This document shows positions 16,448 to 28,400 of a stretch of DNA of 64,000 bases, in pieces (the stretch's first letter is position 1; the number at the start of each line of letters is the position of its first letter). The notes beneath the pieces are model-generated. The model did not search any database. It was not told where the DNA came from and saw nothing but the letters and a program-made list of their open reading frames with translations. The position numbers and the translations under genes were made by a program. The stretch lies in assembly GCA_019694555.1 (NCBI GenBank), contig JAIBBS010000005.1, positions 27,520-91,519 of the forward strand, in the 5' to 3' direction. The DNA is from Nannocystaceae bacterium. Lineage in GTDB: Bacteria > Myxococcota_A > Polyangia > Nannocystales > Nannocystaceae.

Positions 16448-17150
16448 CGTTGTCCGCGAGCGCGCGCGCGCGCTGCAGCGCCGCGGGTGAGTCCACCGTC
16501 CACGCCAGCAGCGGCAGGCCCAGTCGACGTGTCGCGCGCGTCGGCCAGCACGGCAGGCCGCGCAGCGCGTAGCCGATGTAGTCGGGACGCGACAGCGGCG
16601 CCAGCAACAGCCGCCGCAGCACGAAGCGCTCGGAGGCCGGCAGGTCGCTGTCGCGGAAGTCGGACGCGAGCAGGCCCAGCAGCTGCGCCGGTGCCAGCCG
16701 CCGCAGCAGCGACAGCGTGAACGGGTCGAACGATTGCAGCGCGACCGGACCGCCATAGCGCTCGATCGCCGCGAGCACGCCGCGCTCGAGCGGCCCGCGA
16801 TCGCGCGAGGACTTGAGCTCGATCACCAGCGGCACGCGCCCGCGCACCAGCGCGAGCACGTCGCGCAACCGCGGCACTGGCTCGTCGGTGCCCTCGAGTC
16901 GCAGCCGTGCCAGGTCTCGCGCACCGATCTCGGTCGTCCGAATGGCCACCGTCGTCGTGCGCGTGGCGGTGTCGTCGTGCATCACGACCAGCTCGCCGGT
17001 GCGCGTGCGGTGGACGTCGAGCTCGATGCCATAGCCCGCGTCGCACGCCGCCGCGAACGCGGCGAGGGAATTCTCCGGCCGACCCGCACCGTGCAGGCCG
17101 CGGTGGGCGATGGGACAGCGTCGCAGCCAGTCGGGCGCCCGGCGAGGCAT
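16422..17150 (-). CDS. Glycerophosphodiester phosphodiesterase family protein
   Basis: 242 residues covering a complete GDPD TIM-barrel domain. Catalytic and metal-binding residues are visible: HRG at 16-18, the E26 of PENSLAAF, E43 and D45 in GIELDVHRT, H58 in VVMHDD, and a later Glu in LVIELKSS. These enzymes hydrolyse glycerophosphodiesters to glycerol-3-phosphate and an alcohol. With no signal peptide it is probably cytoplasmic (UgpQ-like). The 131 bases upstream hold no other gene. Its end overlaps that of the convergent pseudokinase gene. Confidence 0.92.
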   Translation of the reverse strand: MPRRAPDWLRRCPIAHRGLHGAGRPENSLAAFAAACDAGYGIELDVHRTRTGELVVMHDDTATRTTTVAIRTTEIGARDLARLRLEGTDEPVPRLRDVLALVRGRVPLVIELKSSRDRGPLERGVLAAIERYGGPVALQSFDPFTLSLLRRLAPAQLLGLLASDFRDSDLPASERFVLRRLLLAPLSRPDYIGYALRGLPCWPTRATRRLGLPLLAWTVDSPAALQRARALADNVIFEHVRP

Positions 17151-17281
17151 CGGCAGCGAGCGTCGCGCGGCTGCGGCGACGCTGTCGAGCGCGGGCTCGG
17201 ATCGCGCCGGCGCGCGGCGCGGTGACGGTTGCTGCGCAGGGGCGCCGCGGTCGCTGCGGCACCGCCCAGCACGCCCGCGCG

Positions 17282-17818
17282 CTAGCGCGAGGACGCGAGC
17301 GCGGCGGCGATCGGCTCGATCGCCGCCGCGAGCGCGCGCGCGAGCGCGTCGTCCGCGAGCATCGCGGCGGTGTCGAGGCGGTTGCGCGGCATCGCCACGA
17401 TCAATCGCGGGTCGTCGAGCACCTGCGCGGACATGGTCTGCAGCGTCTCGCGCAGCGCCGCGTGCACGAACACCGCGCTGGGCGAGACCACCAGCAGCGC
17501 CACGACCTTGCCGGGAAAGTCGGTGCAGCTCACGAGCCAGTCCAGCGCGTTCTTGAGGCTGCCGGGCACGCCGTGGGCGTACTCGGGGCTGCAGATCACC
17601 AGCGCATCGGCGGCGGCGACCTCGGCCCGCAGTGCCGCGACTGCGGGCGGTGGCTCGGCAGCTTCGCCGTCGAGGTCGGGGTTGAAGTGCGGCAGCTCGC
17701 CGAGCCCGGGATACCGCGTCACGGTGGTGCCCGCGGGTGCGAGCGCGGCCACGGCGTCGAGCGCCGCGGTGTTGGTCGAGCGGGCGCGCAGTGAGCCGGA
17801 GATCGCGAGCAGGCGCAT
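17282..17818 (-). CDS. NADPH-dependent FMN reductase family flavoprotein
   Basis: 178 residues with a flavodoxin-like fold. The FMN phosphate loop is SGSLRARSTN at residues 7-16, and the second FMN-contacting loop is SPEYAHGVPGSLKNALDW at about 77-94, both diagnostic of the NAD(P)H-dependent FMN/quinone/chromate reductase family. It starts at ATG 17818 directly with the first beta strand (MRLLAISG). Likely soluble, reducing quinones, azo compounds or FMN; the substrate cannot be specified. About 40 bases separate it from the upstream lipoprotein gene on the same strand. Confidence 0.9.
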   Translation of the reverse strand: MRLLAISGSLRARSTNTAALDAVAALAPAGTTVTRYPGLGELPHFNPDLDGEAAEPPPAVAALRAEVAAADALVICSPEYAHGVPGSLKNALDWLVSCTDFPGKVVALLVVSPSAVFVHAALRETLQTMSAQVLDDPRLIVAMPRNRLDTAAMLADDALARALAAAIEPIAAALASSR

Positions 17819-17861
17819 CGCGGGCAACGCTACCGGATGGCGATCCGCGCGGGTGTCGTCG

Positions 17862-18803
17862 TCACGGCAGCGAGCACACGCCGACGTTGCTGCCGATGCA
17901 GGGGTTGTCGGGCGGCTGCGCGTACCAGGCCTGGCACTCGGTGCCCGGCAGCATCGCGTCGCAGCCGTCGGGCGCTTCGGTGTCGCAGACCGGCGCGCAG
18001 CATCCGCTGCCGCCTTGGCAGTCGGGCACGAGGTCGGTCTGCAGGCACAGCAATCCGCCGGCGCAGTCGTTGATGTACTCGCACGGCTCGGCCAGGCCCG
18101 CGGGCATGGGCACCTGCGGCGCGCACAGGAACACATCGAACCACGGCGCGCAGGTCTCGTCGGCCTCGCAGGTGTCGTTCAGCGGATCGCAAGCCGGCAG
18201 ACACAGGTTGAGCACGCCCGCGTCGGTGAGGGTGCACTCTTCGCACGCGCCCTCGCAGTGCGGGTTGGCCTCGTCGCCGGTGCACATCGCGACGCAGGTG
18301 CCGGCGAGCGTGTCGGGATCGACGTCCCAACACATCGCACCGAGGTCGCAGTCGTCGATGCCGCTGACACCCGAGCCCTCGACCAGGCACGGCTCGCCCA
18401 CGGTGTGGGGATCGGGCGCGATCGGCGTGCAGCGCGTCGCGTTCCAGTTGCTGCCGCCGTCGTTCGCCCATGGCATGCATTTCTCGCCGCGCGGGCAGTC
18501 TTGCAGCCAGACGTCGCAGACGTGGAAGTCCCCGGCGTCGAACTCGTTCACGAACACAAACGTATCGCTACCGTCGTCGCTGGTGGTGCTGTCGGCGGAG
18601 GTGCTCGAGCTACTGCCGACGGAGGTGCCGACCGAGGTCGCGGTCGTGCCTCCGCTCGTGCTCGTGCTGGTGCTCAACGTGGCTGCCGAGGTCGAGGTGG
18701 TGTCGGCAGCGCCGGTCGAGTCCCCGCCGCCATCGCTCGCGACGACCTGCGGGCCACACGCGCACACCCAGGCCACAGCGAAGACGAGGACCGGTGTTCG
18801 CAT
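17862..18803 (-). CDS. Cys-rich lipoprotein, paralogue A
   Basis: 313 residues. Signal peptide MRTPVLVFAVAWVCAC (lipid cysteine at residue 16), then a Thr/Ser-rich linker to about residue 75, then a domain with about two dozen cysteines: CPRGEKCMPWANDGG, RCTPIAPDPHTVGEPC, GVSGIDDCDLGAMC, CEGACEECTL, CEADETCAPWF and GGSGCCAPVCDT. It closes with GTECQAWYAQPP and GVCSLP. The cysteine-paired short loops suggest a disulfide-rich surface module. A GGAGGC ribosome-binding site is correctly spaced before the ATG. It is a tandem paralogue of the next gene. Function unknown. Confidence 0.82.
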   Translation of the reverse strand: MRTPVLVFAVAWVCACGPQVVASDGGGDSTGAADTTSTSAATLSTSTSTSGGTTATSVGTSVGSSSSTSADSTTSDDGSDTFVFVNEFDAGDFHVCDVWLQDCPRGEKCMPWANDGGSNWNATRCTPIAPDPHTVGEPCLVEGSGVSGIDDCDLGAMCWDVDPDTLAGTCVAMCTGDEANPHCEGACEECTLTDAGVLNLCLPACDPLNDTCEADETCAPWFDVFLCAPQVPMPAGLAEPCEYINDCAGGLLCLQTDLVPDCQGGSGCCAPVCDTEAPDGCDAMLPGTECQAWYAQPPDNPCIGSNVGVCSLP

Positions 18804-18903
18804 GATGCCTCCGTGCGTGTTGGACCAGCGACGCGGCCGACCGATCGGGGCCGCGGTGTCAGGATCAGGCAGGCTCGTCGATTCCACGGTCGATCGCTCC
18901 TTC

Positions 18904-19812
18904 TCAACCCGGCAGCGCGCAGACGCCCAGGGTCGGCGTGACGCAGCCATCCGACGGCGGCTGCGCGTACCACGGCACGCACACCGTGCCGGGCAGCACC
19001 GCGTCGCAGTCGAATCCCGCGGCGGTGTCGCACACCGGCGAGCAGCAGCTGATCCCGTCGCCGCAGCCGCCGACCACGTCGGCCGCGATGCACTGCAGCC
19101 CCGCGGTGCACTGGTTGGGGAACTCGCACGGCTCGCCCAACCCGGCAGTGAGGTTCGGGATCGGTGCGCACTGGAACCCGTCGTCGATGGCGACGCAGAC
19201 CTCGTCGTCGTCACAGCTGGGCGCGAGCGGATCGCACGTCGGCAGGCACACCGTCAGCGAGCCCTCGTCGGAGATGGTGCAGAACTCGCACGTGCCCGCG
19301 CACTGCGGATCGTTGGGGCTGCCGGTGCACAGCGCGACGCAGGTGCCCATCAGCGTGTCGGGGTCGACGTCGAAGCACATCGCACCGAGGCGGCAGTCGT
19401 CGATGCCGCTGACGCCCGAACCCTCGACCGTGCACGGCTCGCCGACGTCGTGGGGATCGGGTGCGATCGGAGTACAGCGCGTGGAGTTCCAGCTGTTGCC
19501 GCCGTCGTTCGCCCACGGCATGCACTTCTGTCCGCGCGGACAGTCCTGCTGCCAGAGGCTGCAATCGACGTCGCCACCCTGATCGAACCCGGGCACGAAC
19601 ACACCCGAGTCGCTCGAGGCGGTGCTTTCACCGCTGGTGCTCGAGCTGCTGCCGACCGAGGTGCCGATCGTCGTGCCGTTGCCGCTGGCGCCGGCGCTGG
19701 TGCTCGACGTCGCGTCCGCGGTGGTGCTCGAGCCCGTCTGCTCGGCGACGGGGCCAACCGCCGCCCCGCAGGCACAACAGCAACCCAAAGCGATGATCCA
19801 CGTGCAGCGCAT
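18904..19812 (-). CDS. Cys-rich lipoprotein, paralogue B
   Basis: 302 residues, the same architecture as its neighbour: signal peptide MRCTWIIALGCCCAC (lipid cysteine about residue 15), Thr/Ser linker, and the same run of cysteine motifs (CPRGQKCMPWANDGG, RCTPIAPDPHDVGEPC, GVSGIDDCRLGAMC, ISCCSPVCDT, GTVCVPWYAQPP, GVCALP). The two domains are nearly collinear but the linkers have diverged, so this is a tandem duplication. 100 bases separate them. Both linkers retain GTSVGSSSSTS, showing that even the linker was copied. No enzymatic motif is visible. Confidence 0.82.
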   Translation of the reverse strand: MRCTWIIALGCCCACGAAVGPVAEQTGSSTTADATSSTSAGASGNGTTIGTSVGSSSSTSGESTASSDSGVFVPGFDQGGDVDCSLWQQDCPRGQKCMPWANDGGNSWNSTRCTPIAPDPHDVGEPCTVEGSGVSGIDDCRLGAMCFDVDPDTLMGTCVALCTGSPNDPQCAGTCEFCTISDEGSLTVCLPTCDPLAPSCDDDEVCVAIDDGFQCAPIPNLTAGLGEPCEFPNQCTAGLQCIAADVVGGCGDGISCCSPVCDTAAGFDCDAVLPGTVCVPWYAQPPSDGCVTPTLGVCALPG

Positions 19813-19929
19813 GGCACCCCTGGCGACCAGGCCATCGTCCCGATCGGCAGGAGCAACCTAACATAGCTTGCCGGAGCGCGAAAGGAATTCCGACATTGCT
19901 GCCGCGATTCGCGCTGGCCGAGCGACGAT

Positions 19930-20727
19930 CTATCGGCCAGTGAACGCGGGCGCGCGCTTGCCCAAGATGGCCTCGACCGCCTCGCGGTGGTCGGCGGTGT
20001 TCTGCACCATCCCCTGATAGCTCGCGGCGAGCTCGAGCGCGGTCTCGAGATCGCAGTCCCAGCTGCGATACGCCGCACGCTTGGTCAGGCGCACCGCGAG
20101 CGGCGCGTTGTGGGCGATCGCGCCGGCGAGCTGACGCGCGGCATCCATCACCGCGCCGGCTTCCACCACGCGGTGCACGAGCCCGATCGCGAGCGCCTCG
20201 TGGGCATCGATCACACGCCCGGTGAGCATGAGCTCGAGCGCGCGCGCGAAGCCGATCGCCCGCGCGAGCACGTACGCGCCACCGTCGCCGGGGACCAGGC
20301 CCACCTTCACGAAGGTCGAGCCCAGCTGCGCGCCCTCGGCTGCGACTCGCAGGTCGCACATGCAGGCGAGGTCGAGGCCCGCGCCGATGGCCGCGCCGTT
20401 GATCGCCGCGACGATGGGCTTGTCGCACAGCGAGATCCGCCGCGGCACCCGCTGGATGCCTTCGATGTACTGCCGCCGCAGCGCGACCGGATCGCCGGCG
20501 AACATGCCGGTGGCGTCGCGCATCTGCTTGAGGTCGCCGCCGGCGTGGAACGCCTGACCTGCGCCGGTCAGGATGATCGCGCGCACCTGCTCGTCGCGCT
20601 CGGCCGCGTCGAGTGCGGCGACCAGGCTGTCGACCATCGCCGACGAGTAGGCGTTGCGCGCCGCCGGTCGATCGAGCGTGATGATCGCGAGCGGACCCTC
20701 GGTCTGGTACTGCAGATCGGTGTACAT
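19930..20727 (-). CDS. Enoyl-CoA hydratase/isomerase family protein
   Basis: 265 residues of the crotonase fold. The two oxyanion-hole loops are present: FHAGGDLK at about 60-67 and NGAAIGAGLDLACMCDLR at about 110-127. At the positions of the two hydratase glutamates the sequence reads GSTFVKVGLVPGDGG, so the first glutamate is absent and the second is replaced by Asp at about residue 148. This pattern is seen in isomerase or ring-hydrolase-type crotonases rather than classical hydratases. Likely a CoA-thioester isomerase or hydrolase; exact reaction open. No signal peptide. About 55 bases downstream of the FG-GAP lipoprotein gene on the same strand. Confidence 0.88.
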   Translation of the reverse strand: MYTDLQYQTEGPLAIITLDRPAARNAYSSAMVDSLVAALDAAERDEQVRAIILTGAGQAFHAGGDLKQMRDATGMFAGDPVALRRQYIEGIQRVPRRISLCDKPIVAAINGAAIGAGLDLACMCDLRVAAEGAQLGSTFVKVGLVPGDGGAYVLARAIGFARALELMLTGRVIDAHEALAIGLVHRVVEAGAVMDAARQLAGAIAHNAPLAVRLTKRAAYRSWDCDLETALELAASYQGMVQNTADHREAVEAILGKRAPAFTGR

Positions 20728-20781
20728 GACCGCGCTGCAGTAGCACGATCGCGCGGCGGTCGGTACCCGCCGCGGCTGCGC

Positions 20782-22176
20782 TCAACCGCCCGAACGCAGC
20801 ACGAAGACCTCGCCGCCCGAATCGGGGCCGCCGCCGGCCGTGATCGCGGCCAGGTCCGCGATCTGGTCGCCATCGACGTCCCCCGAGGCGATGTCGTACG
20901 GGTAGCCCACCGGCACGATGTTGAAGACGTGCTGGTCGGTGAACGTGAAGTCGTCGCGACCCATGATGGTGCTGACCGAGCCGGTGTTGTTGAACACCGC
21001 GATGTCGCCACAGCCGTCGCCGTCGAAGTCGGGCGTGGTGCCCGCGAGCGTCGAGCCCTGCACGGTCAGCTCCACCGGTGCTCCGAAGCCGCCGGCGCCA
21101 TCGCCCTGCAGCACCGCGACGATGGCGTCCCAGGTCGCGGCGATGTCCATGCTGCCGTCGCCGTCGAAGTCCGCGATGAGCACGTCGATCGGGTACGAGC
21201 CCGGCAGCGCGAAGGTCTCGAGCGCGCCGAAGCCCCCGGCACCGTCGCCGCGCAGTAGCTGCAGCTGGCCGGTCGACGCCGACAGGATGTCGCCGTCGCC
21301 GTCGCCATCGACGTCGCCGCCGCGGATCGCGTTGACCGTGGCCGCGCCGCCGTAGTCCGTCGTCGCGCCGAAGCTCTCCGCCGCGGTGGCGATGGCGACC
21401 CGCGCGCCCTCGGCATGCGTGCCCAGCAGGTCGCGACGGCCATCGCCGTCGACGTCGAACAGCGAGACGTCCCAGTCGGACGCGACCGGGTAGTCGGTCG
21501 GCGCGAGGAAGCTGCCGTCGCCGTTTCCACGCCAGCGTCGGACCGCGGGGTCGTACTCGGGCAGGATCGCGACCATCGCGACGACGTCGACGGTGTTGTC
21601 GGCGATCGGGGCTGCGGCCAGACGCACCGCCGCCGCGTCGCCGCCGGGCAGCTTCACCGGCGCCGCGAAGCCGCCGCTGCCATCGCCGGCGAGATAGAAC
21701 ACGCCGGATTGGTTCACGCCGCCGTCGCCGAAATCGCTGACGAGCAGATCGAGGTCACCGTCGTCGTCGACGTCCGCGAACTCGACGCCCTGGCTGTTGA
21801 ACAGCGATGCGACCTGCACCGCATCGCCCAGCGGCGGCGCGTCGTCGACGAAGAGTCCATCGAGGCAACCGGAGACCTCGCCGGTGGTGCCGCTGCTGCC
21901 CGCCGAGGAGTCGCCGGTCGCGTCGGTGTCGCTGCCCGGGCCCGCGCTCGTGCTGGGCTGCTCGGTGGTGACCTCGGTCGCGGTGGTGTTGGTCGCGGTC
22001 GTCGAGGCGGTGGTCGACGCGGTCGTCGAGGCGGTGGTCGTCGCGCTCGTGCCGTCGGACATGCCGGTGCTGGAGCTTCCGGCGCTGCTGGCCGTGCCGC
22101 CGGCATCGGCGGGGTCGTAGCAGGCGGCCGCCGGCGCGAGGATCACGAAGCACATGGCCAACGACGAGCAGCGCAT
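20782..22176 (-). CDS. FG-GAP/VCBS-repeat lipoprotein
   Basis: 464 residues. Signal peptide with lipid cysteine at about residue 19 (APAAACYDP); a second ATG at codon 8 is also possible. A long Thr/Ser/Ala linker (about 25-100), partly made of TAST repeats, leads to a propeller built from repeated calcium-binding motifs: FADVDDDGDLDLLVSD, FDVDGDGRRDLLGT, GDVDGDGDGDILSA, ADFDGDGSMDIAATW, PDFDGDGCGDIAVF and GDVDGDQIADLAAI. These D-x-D-x-D-G loops are the FG-GAP/VCBS signature of integrin-alpha-like seven-bladed propellers. Likely a calcium-dependent surface adhesion or recognition protein; the ligand is unknown. Confidence 0.87.
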   Translation of the reverse strand: MRCSSLAMCFVILAPAAACYDPADAGGTASSAGSSSTGMSDGTSATTTASTTASTTASTTATNTTATEVTTEQPSTSAGPGSDTDATGDSSAGSSGTTGEVSGCLDGLFVDDAPPLGDAVQVASLFNSQGVEFADVDDDGDLDLLVSDFGDGGVNQSGVFYLAGDGSGGFAAPVKLPGGDAAAVRLAAAPIADNTVDVVAMVAILPEYDPAVRRWRGNGDGSFLAPTDYPVASDWDVSLFDVDGDGRRDLLGTHAEGARVAIATAAESFGATTDYGGAATVNAIRGGDVDGDGDGDILSASTGQLQLLRGDGAGGFGALETFALPGSYPIDVLIADFDGDGSMDIAATWDAIVAVLQGDGAGGFGAPVELTVQGSTLAGTTPDFDGDGCGDIAVFNNTGSVSTIMGRDDFTFTDQHVFNIVPVGYPYDIASGDVDGDQIADLAAITAGGGPDSGGEVFVLRSGG

Positions 22177-22344
22177 GGCGGAAGTCTACCCCCGGTCGCG
22201 GCGGGCCTGCGCCGCCGCACGCCGTCCGCGCCGCGGGGCCGGCCGTACCCGGGCACGGGCGTGCCACGCGTCAGATCGAGGCGGTTGCGGGGTAGGCTCG
22301 CCAGCGCCCAGGACCGCGCGCGCGATGCTGCGGGCTCATTGGAC

Positions 22345-22364
22345 ACGGGCGCGCCTGCGCCCGT
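22345..22364 (+). other. Perfect 8-bp hairpin in the secA upstream region
   Basis: ACGGGCGC and GCGCCCGT form an 8-base stem around the loop GCCT, ending 65 bases before the secA ATG. It directly follows TTGGAC (22339-22344), which could be a -35 element. It may be a leader structure, an operator, or chance in GC-rich DNA. The rest of the 250-base gap between 22176 and 22430 shows nothing I can name. Confidence 0.3.
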
Positions 22365-22429
22365 ACGCTTGCCCGCCGCCCCCGCCGTGACCACGGCGTC
22401 GGGCGCCGGGCTCCGCATCCGGATCGGCC

Positions 22430-25549
<3,120 letters not shown>

Positions 25550-25628
25550 GCACGGCTCGCCGCCTGCCCACATTGCGGCACCAAGGACGCGCACGCAGGT
25601 GCGCGGCTCGGTCGCGCGGCGTTGAACC

Positions 25629-28400
25629 GTGTCGCGCGCTGATACGATCGACGTCGCAGTCATCGTGGACGAGTCCGAGGACGCCATCGATCTCGACAGC
25701 GCGCGGACGCAGACCCTGGGCATCTCGTCCACGGGCGCGGTCGCGCTGTCGATCGCGCTCGAGCCCGGCACCCGCATCGGTCGCTACCTCGTGCGCATGC
25801 GCCTGGGCGCCGGCGGCATGGGCGAGGTCTACGAGGCCTACGACCCCGAGCTCGATCGCGTGCTCGCGATCAAGCTGGTGCACCCGCGCGCCGATCGGCA
25901 CACCGAGGAGCAGCGACTGCTGGTGGCCGAGGCCCAGGCGCTCGCACAGCTGTCGCATCCCAACGTCGTGCAGGTCTACGACGCCGGCACCCACGGCGGA
26001 CGCGTCTTCGTCGCGATGGAGCTGGTCGAGGGGCGCACGCTGCAGACCTGGCTGCGCGCGCACGGGCCGGACGCAGGGCGACGCGCGAGCTGGCAGCAGC
26101 TGGTCGACCTGTTCCTCGACGCCGGTCGTGGTCTCGCCGCAGCGCACGCGGCGGGGATCGTCCACGGCGACGTCAAGCCCAGCAACGTCATGGTCGGCAG
26201 CGACGGTCGTGCGCGCGTGTTCGACTTCGGCCTCGCGCGCACGAAGGCGCAGACGTCGGGTTCGATCGACGAGGTCCGCGATCTGGGCCGCAGCAACTCC
26301 GAGGTGCGCGGCACGCCGGGCTTCATGGCGCCCGAGCAGTTCCGTGGCGGCGAGCTGCTGCCGGCGACCGATCAGTTCGCGTTCTGCGTGTCGCTGTACG
26401 TGGCGCTGTTCGGTCAGCCGCCCTTTGCCGGCGAGAGCCTGGCCGAGCTGCGGCGCAACGTCACCGCGGGCGCGGTGCGTGTGCCGCGGGGGCACGACGT
26501 GCCGCCGGCGCTGCGGCGCGCGGTGCTGCGAGGCCTGCGGGTCGATCCGGCGACGCGGCACGAGTCGATGGACGCGTTGCTCGCGACGCTGGCGCGGCTG
26601 CGCCACGGTCGTTGGCGGTGGTTGATCGCGGCCGCGGCCGTCGCCGGCGGCGTCGCGGTCACGGCCGCATCGCTGCGCGGAACCGCCGAGGATCGCTGCG
26701 GCAACGGTCAGGCGCGCGCGGACGCAGTGTGGAACGACGAACGTCGCGGCGACATCGAGGGCGCGCTGTCGCTGCTGGGCAAGCGCTACGCCGACGATGG
26801 CGCGCGCGCGGTCACGACCGCGTTCGACGCCTGGGTGCCTCGCTGGGTCGGGACCTACCGTGAGGTCTGCGAGGCCGCGCTGGCCAACCCCGATCCCAAG
26901 GTCGATCGCGCGATGGGCTGCCTGACCGACGCGCTGCTGCAGCTCGACGCGACCGCGGCGCTGCTCGCCCGCGCCGATGCAGCGCTCGCGCGCAAGGCCG
27001 CGGTCATGGCCCAGGGCCTGCCCGAGCCCGCGCGCTGCCCCGAGCTCGCGGCCAAGGACGTCGGTCGCGGTGCGCTCGACGATCAGGATCCCGAGGTCAT
27101 GCGCATGCGCGCCGCAATCGCAGCCGGACGCGCGCGGACCCAGGCCGCACGGTTCGACGACGCGATCTCGATGCTGAGCGCGGTGGTCGAGCAGGCCCAG
27201 GCGCAGCAACAGCCGTGGGTCGCGGTCGAGGCCAAGGTGCTGCTGGCCGAGGCCTACGATCTGGGCAGTCGGCGCGACGACGCGATGCGGCTGTATCGCG
27301 AGACCATCGCCGAGGCCGCCGCCTGTGGCCACGGGCGCGCCGAGGGCCAGGCGTGGACGCAGCTGGTCCGCGTCGCGGCCAACGCCTCGGACTTCGAGGA
27401 GTCGGATCGTGCGCGCAAGCAGGCCGAGATCTGGCTCGAGCGGCTCGACGATCGCCTCAACATGGGCGTCGATCTGGGGCTCAACGTCGGCATCGCGCAG
27501 ATGGGCAAGGGTGACTACGTCGGCGCGTGCGAGACGTTCGAGCGCACGCTCGACGCCTTGGTCGCGGCCGGGCGCGGCGACGACTCCCGCGTGGCCGCGC
27601 TCAGCAACAATCTCGGTGCGGCCTGGGGGATGCGCGGTGATCACCGGCGCGCGCGCGAGTACTTCGAGCGCTCGGCCGAGCTCAAGCGCGCGGTGGTCGG
27701 ACCCGATCACCCCGACGTCGCGACGGCGATGAACAACGTCGGCGTCGCGCTGTCGGCCATCGGTGAGGACGAACAGGCCCGCGATCGTCTCCGTGAGGTG
27801 CTGGCGCTGCGTCGGCGCGCGCTCGATCCCGATCACCCCGAGATCGCAGCGTCGTGCCACAACCTCGGCGCGGCCGAAGCCGCGCTGGGCAACCACGACG
27901 TCGCGGTCGCGCTGTACCTCGAGGGCCTCGCGATCCGCGAGCGTCGGCTCGGCGCCGATCATCCCAGCACCGCGGTCACGCGCAACAACCTCGCGGATGC
28001 GTACGTCGAGATGGGCCGCACCGACGACGCGCTCGCGCAGGCCGAACAGTCGCTCGCGCACCTGCAGCGCCGGCTGGGCGAGCAGCACCCGCACACCGCG
28101 TTCCCGCTGCACACCATGGGCGAGTGCCATCGCTTGCGCGGGGACTACGAATCCGCGATCGGGCTGCTGCGCCGCGCCGAGACCGTGCGCACCGGCACCA
28201 CCGCCGACCCGTTCGAGCTGGGGCGGACGCGCCTGGCGCTGGCGCTCGCGCTGCGCGATGGCGGTCATCTGCGCGACGAGGTTCGCCGCATGGCCGAGGC
28301 CGCGATCGTCGACTTCGGCACCACGCCCCGTGGCCTGCGCGAGGCTGCCAAGGCCCGCGCGTTGCTCGACGGGCTGCCGGCCGACGACGGCGATCAATGA
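25629..28400 (+). CDS. Ser/Thr protein kinase with TM and TPR sensor domain
   Basis: 923 residues from a GTG; a GTG 36 bases later is an alternative start. The kinase domain (about 50-330) has the glycine loop LGAGGMGEVY, catalytic Lys82 in AIKLV, a catalytic loop HGDVKPSNVMV at 179-189 in which the usual Arg is Gly, and DFG at 199-201, followed by GTPGFMAPEQF. One transmembrane helix (WRWLIAAAAVAGGVAVTAASL, about 335-356) separates it from an extracytoplasmic part. That part has a three-cysteine helical module (RCGNG, VCEA, GCLT) and some ten TPRs with LGAD/HPDVA-type repeats. All metal and phosphate ligands are present, so it is predicted to be active. Its end overlaps the convergent kinase gene by 7 bases. 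Confidence 0.92.
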   Translation: MSRADTIDVAVIVDESEDAIDLDSARTQTLGISSTGAVALSIALEPGTRIGRYLVRMRLGAGGMGEVYEAYDPELDRVLAIKLVHPRADRHTEEQRLLVAEAQALAQLSHPNVVQVYDAGTHGGRVFVAMELVEGRTLQTWLRAHGPDAGRRASWQQLVDLFLDAGRGLAAAHAAGIVHGDVKPSNVMVGSDGRARVFDFGLARTKAQTSGSIDEVRDLGRSNSEVRGTPGFMAPEQFRGGELLPATDQFAFCVSLYVALFGQPPFAGESLAELRRNVTAGAVRVPRGHDVPPALRRAVLRGLRVDPATRHESMDALLATLARLRHGRWRWLIAAAAVAGGVAVTAASLRGTAEDRCGNGQARADAVWNDERRGDIEGALSLLGKRYADDGARAVTTAFDAWVPRWVGTYREVCEAALANPDPKVDRAMGCLTDALLQLDATAALLARADAALARKAAVMAQGLPEPARCPELAAKDVGRGALDDQDPEVMRMRAAIAAGRARTQAARFDDAISMLSAVVEQAQAQQQPWVAVEAKVLLAEAYDLGSRRDDAMRLYRETIAEAAACGHGRAEGQAWTQLVRVAANASDFEESDRARKQAEIWLERLDDRLNMGVDLGLNVGIAQMGKGDYVGACETFERTLDALVAAGRGDDSRVAALSNNLGAAWGMRGDHRRAREYFERSAELKRAVVGPDHPDVATAMNNVGVALSAIGEDEQARDRLREVLALRRRALDPDHPEIAASCHNLGAAEAALGNHDVAVALYLEGLAIRERRLGADHPSTAVTRNNLADAYVEMGRTDDALAQAEQSLAHLQRRLGEQHPHTAFPLHTMGECHRLRGDYESAIGLLRRAETVRTGTTADPFELGRTRLALALALRDGGHLRDEVRRMAEAAIVDFGTTPRGLREAAKARALLDGLPADDGDQ

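Noticed and set aside
13829..16756. A 975-residue open frame antisense to the pseudokinase gene
   Set aside because: Composition is Arg/Ala/Asp-biased without motifs, whereas the + strand gives recognisable kinase-fold and TPR sequence.
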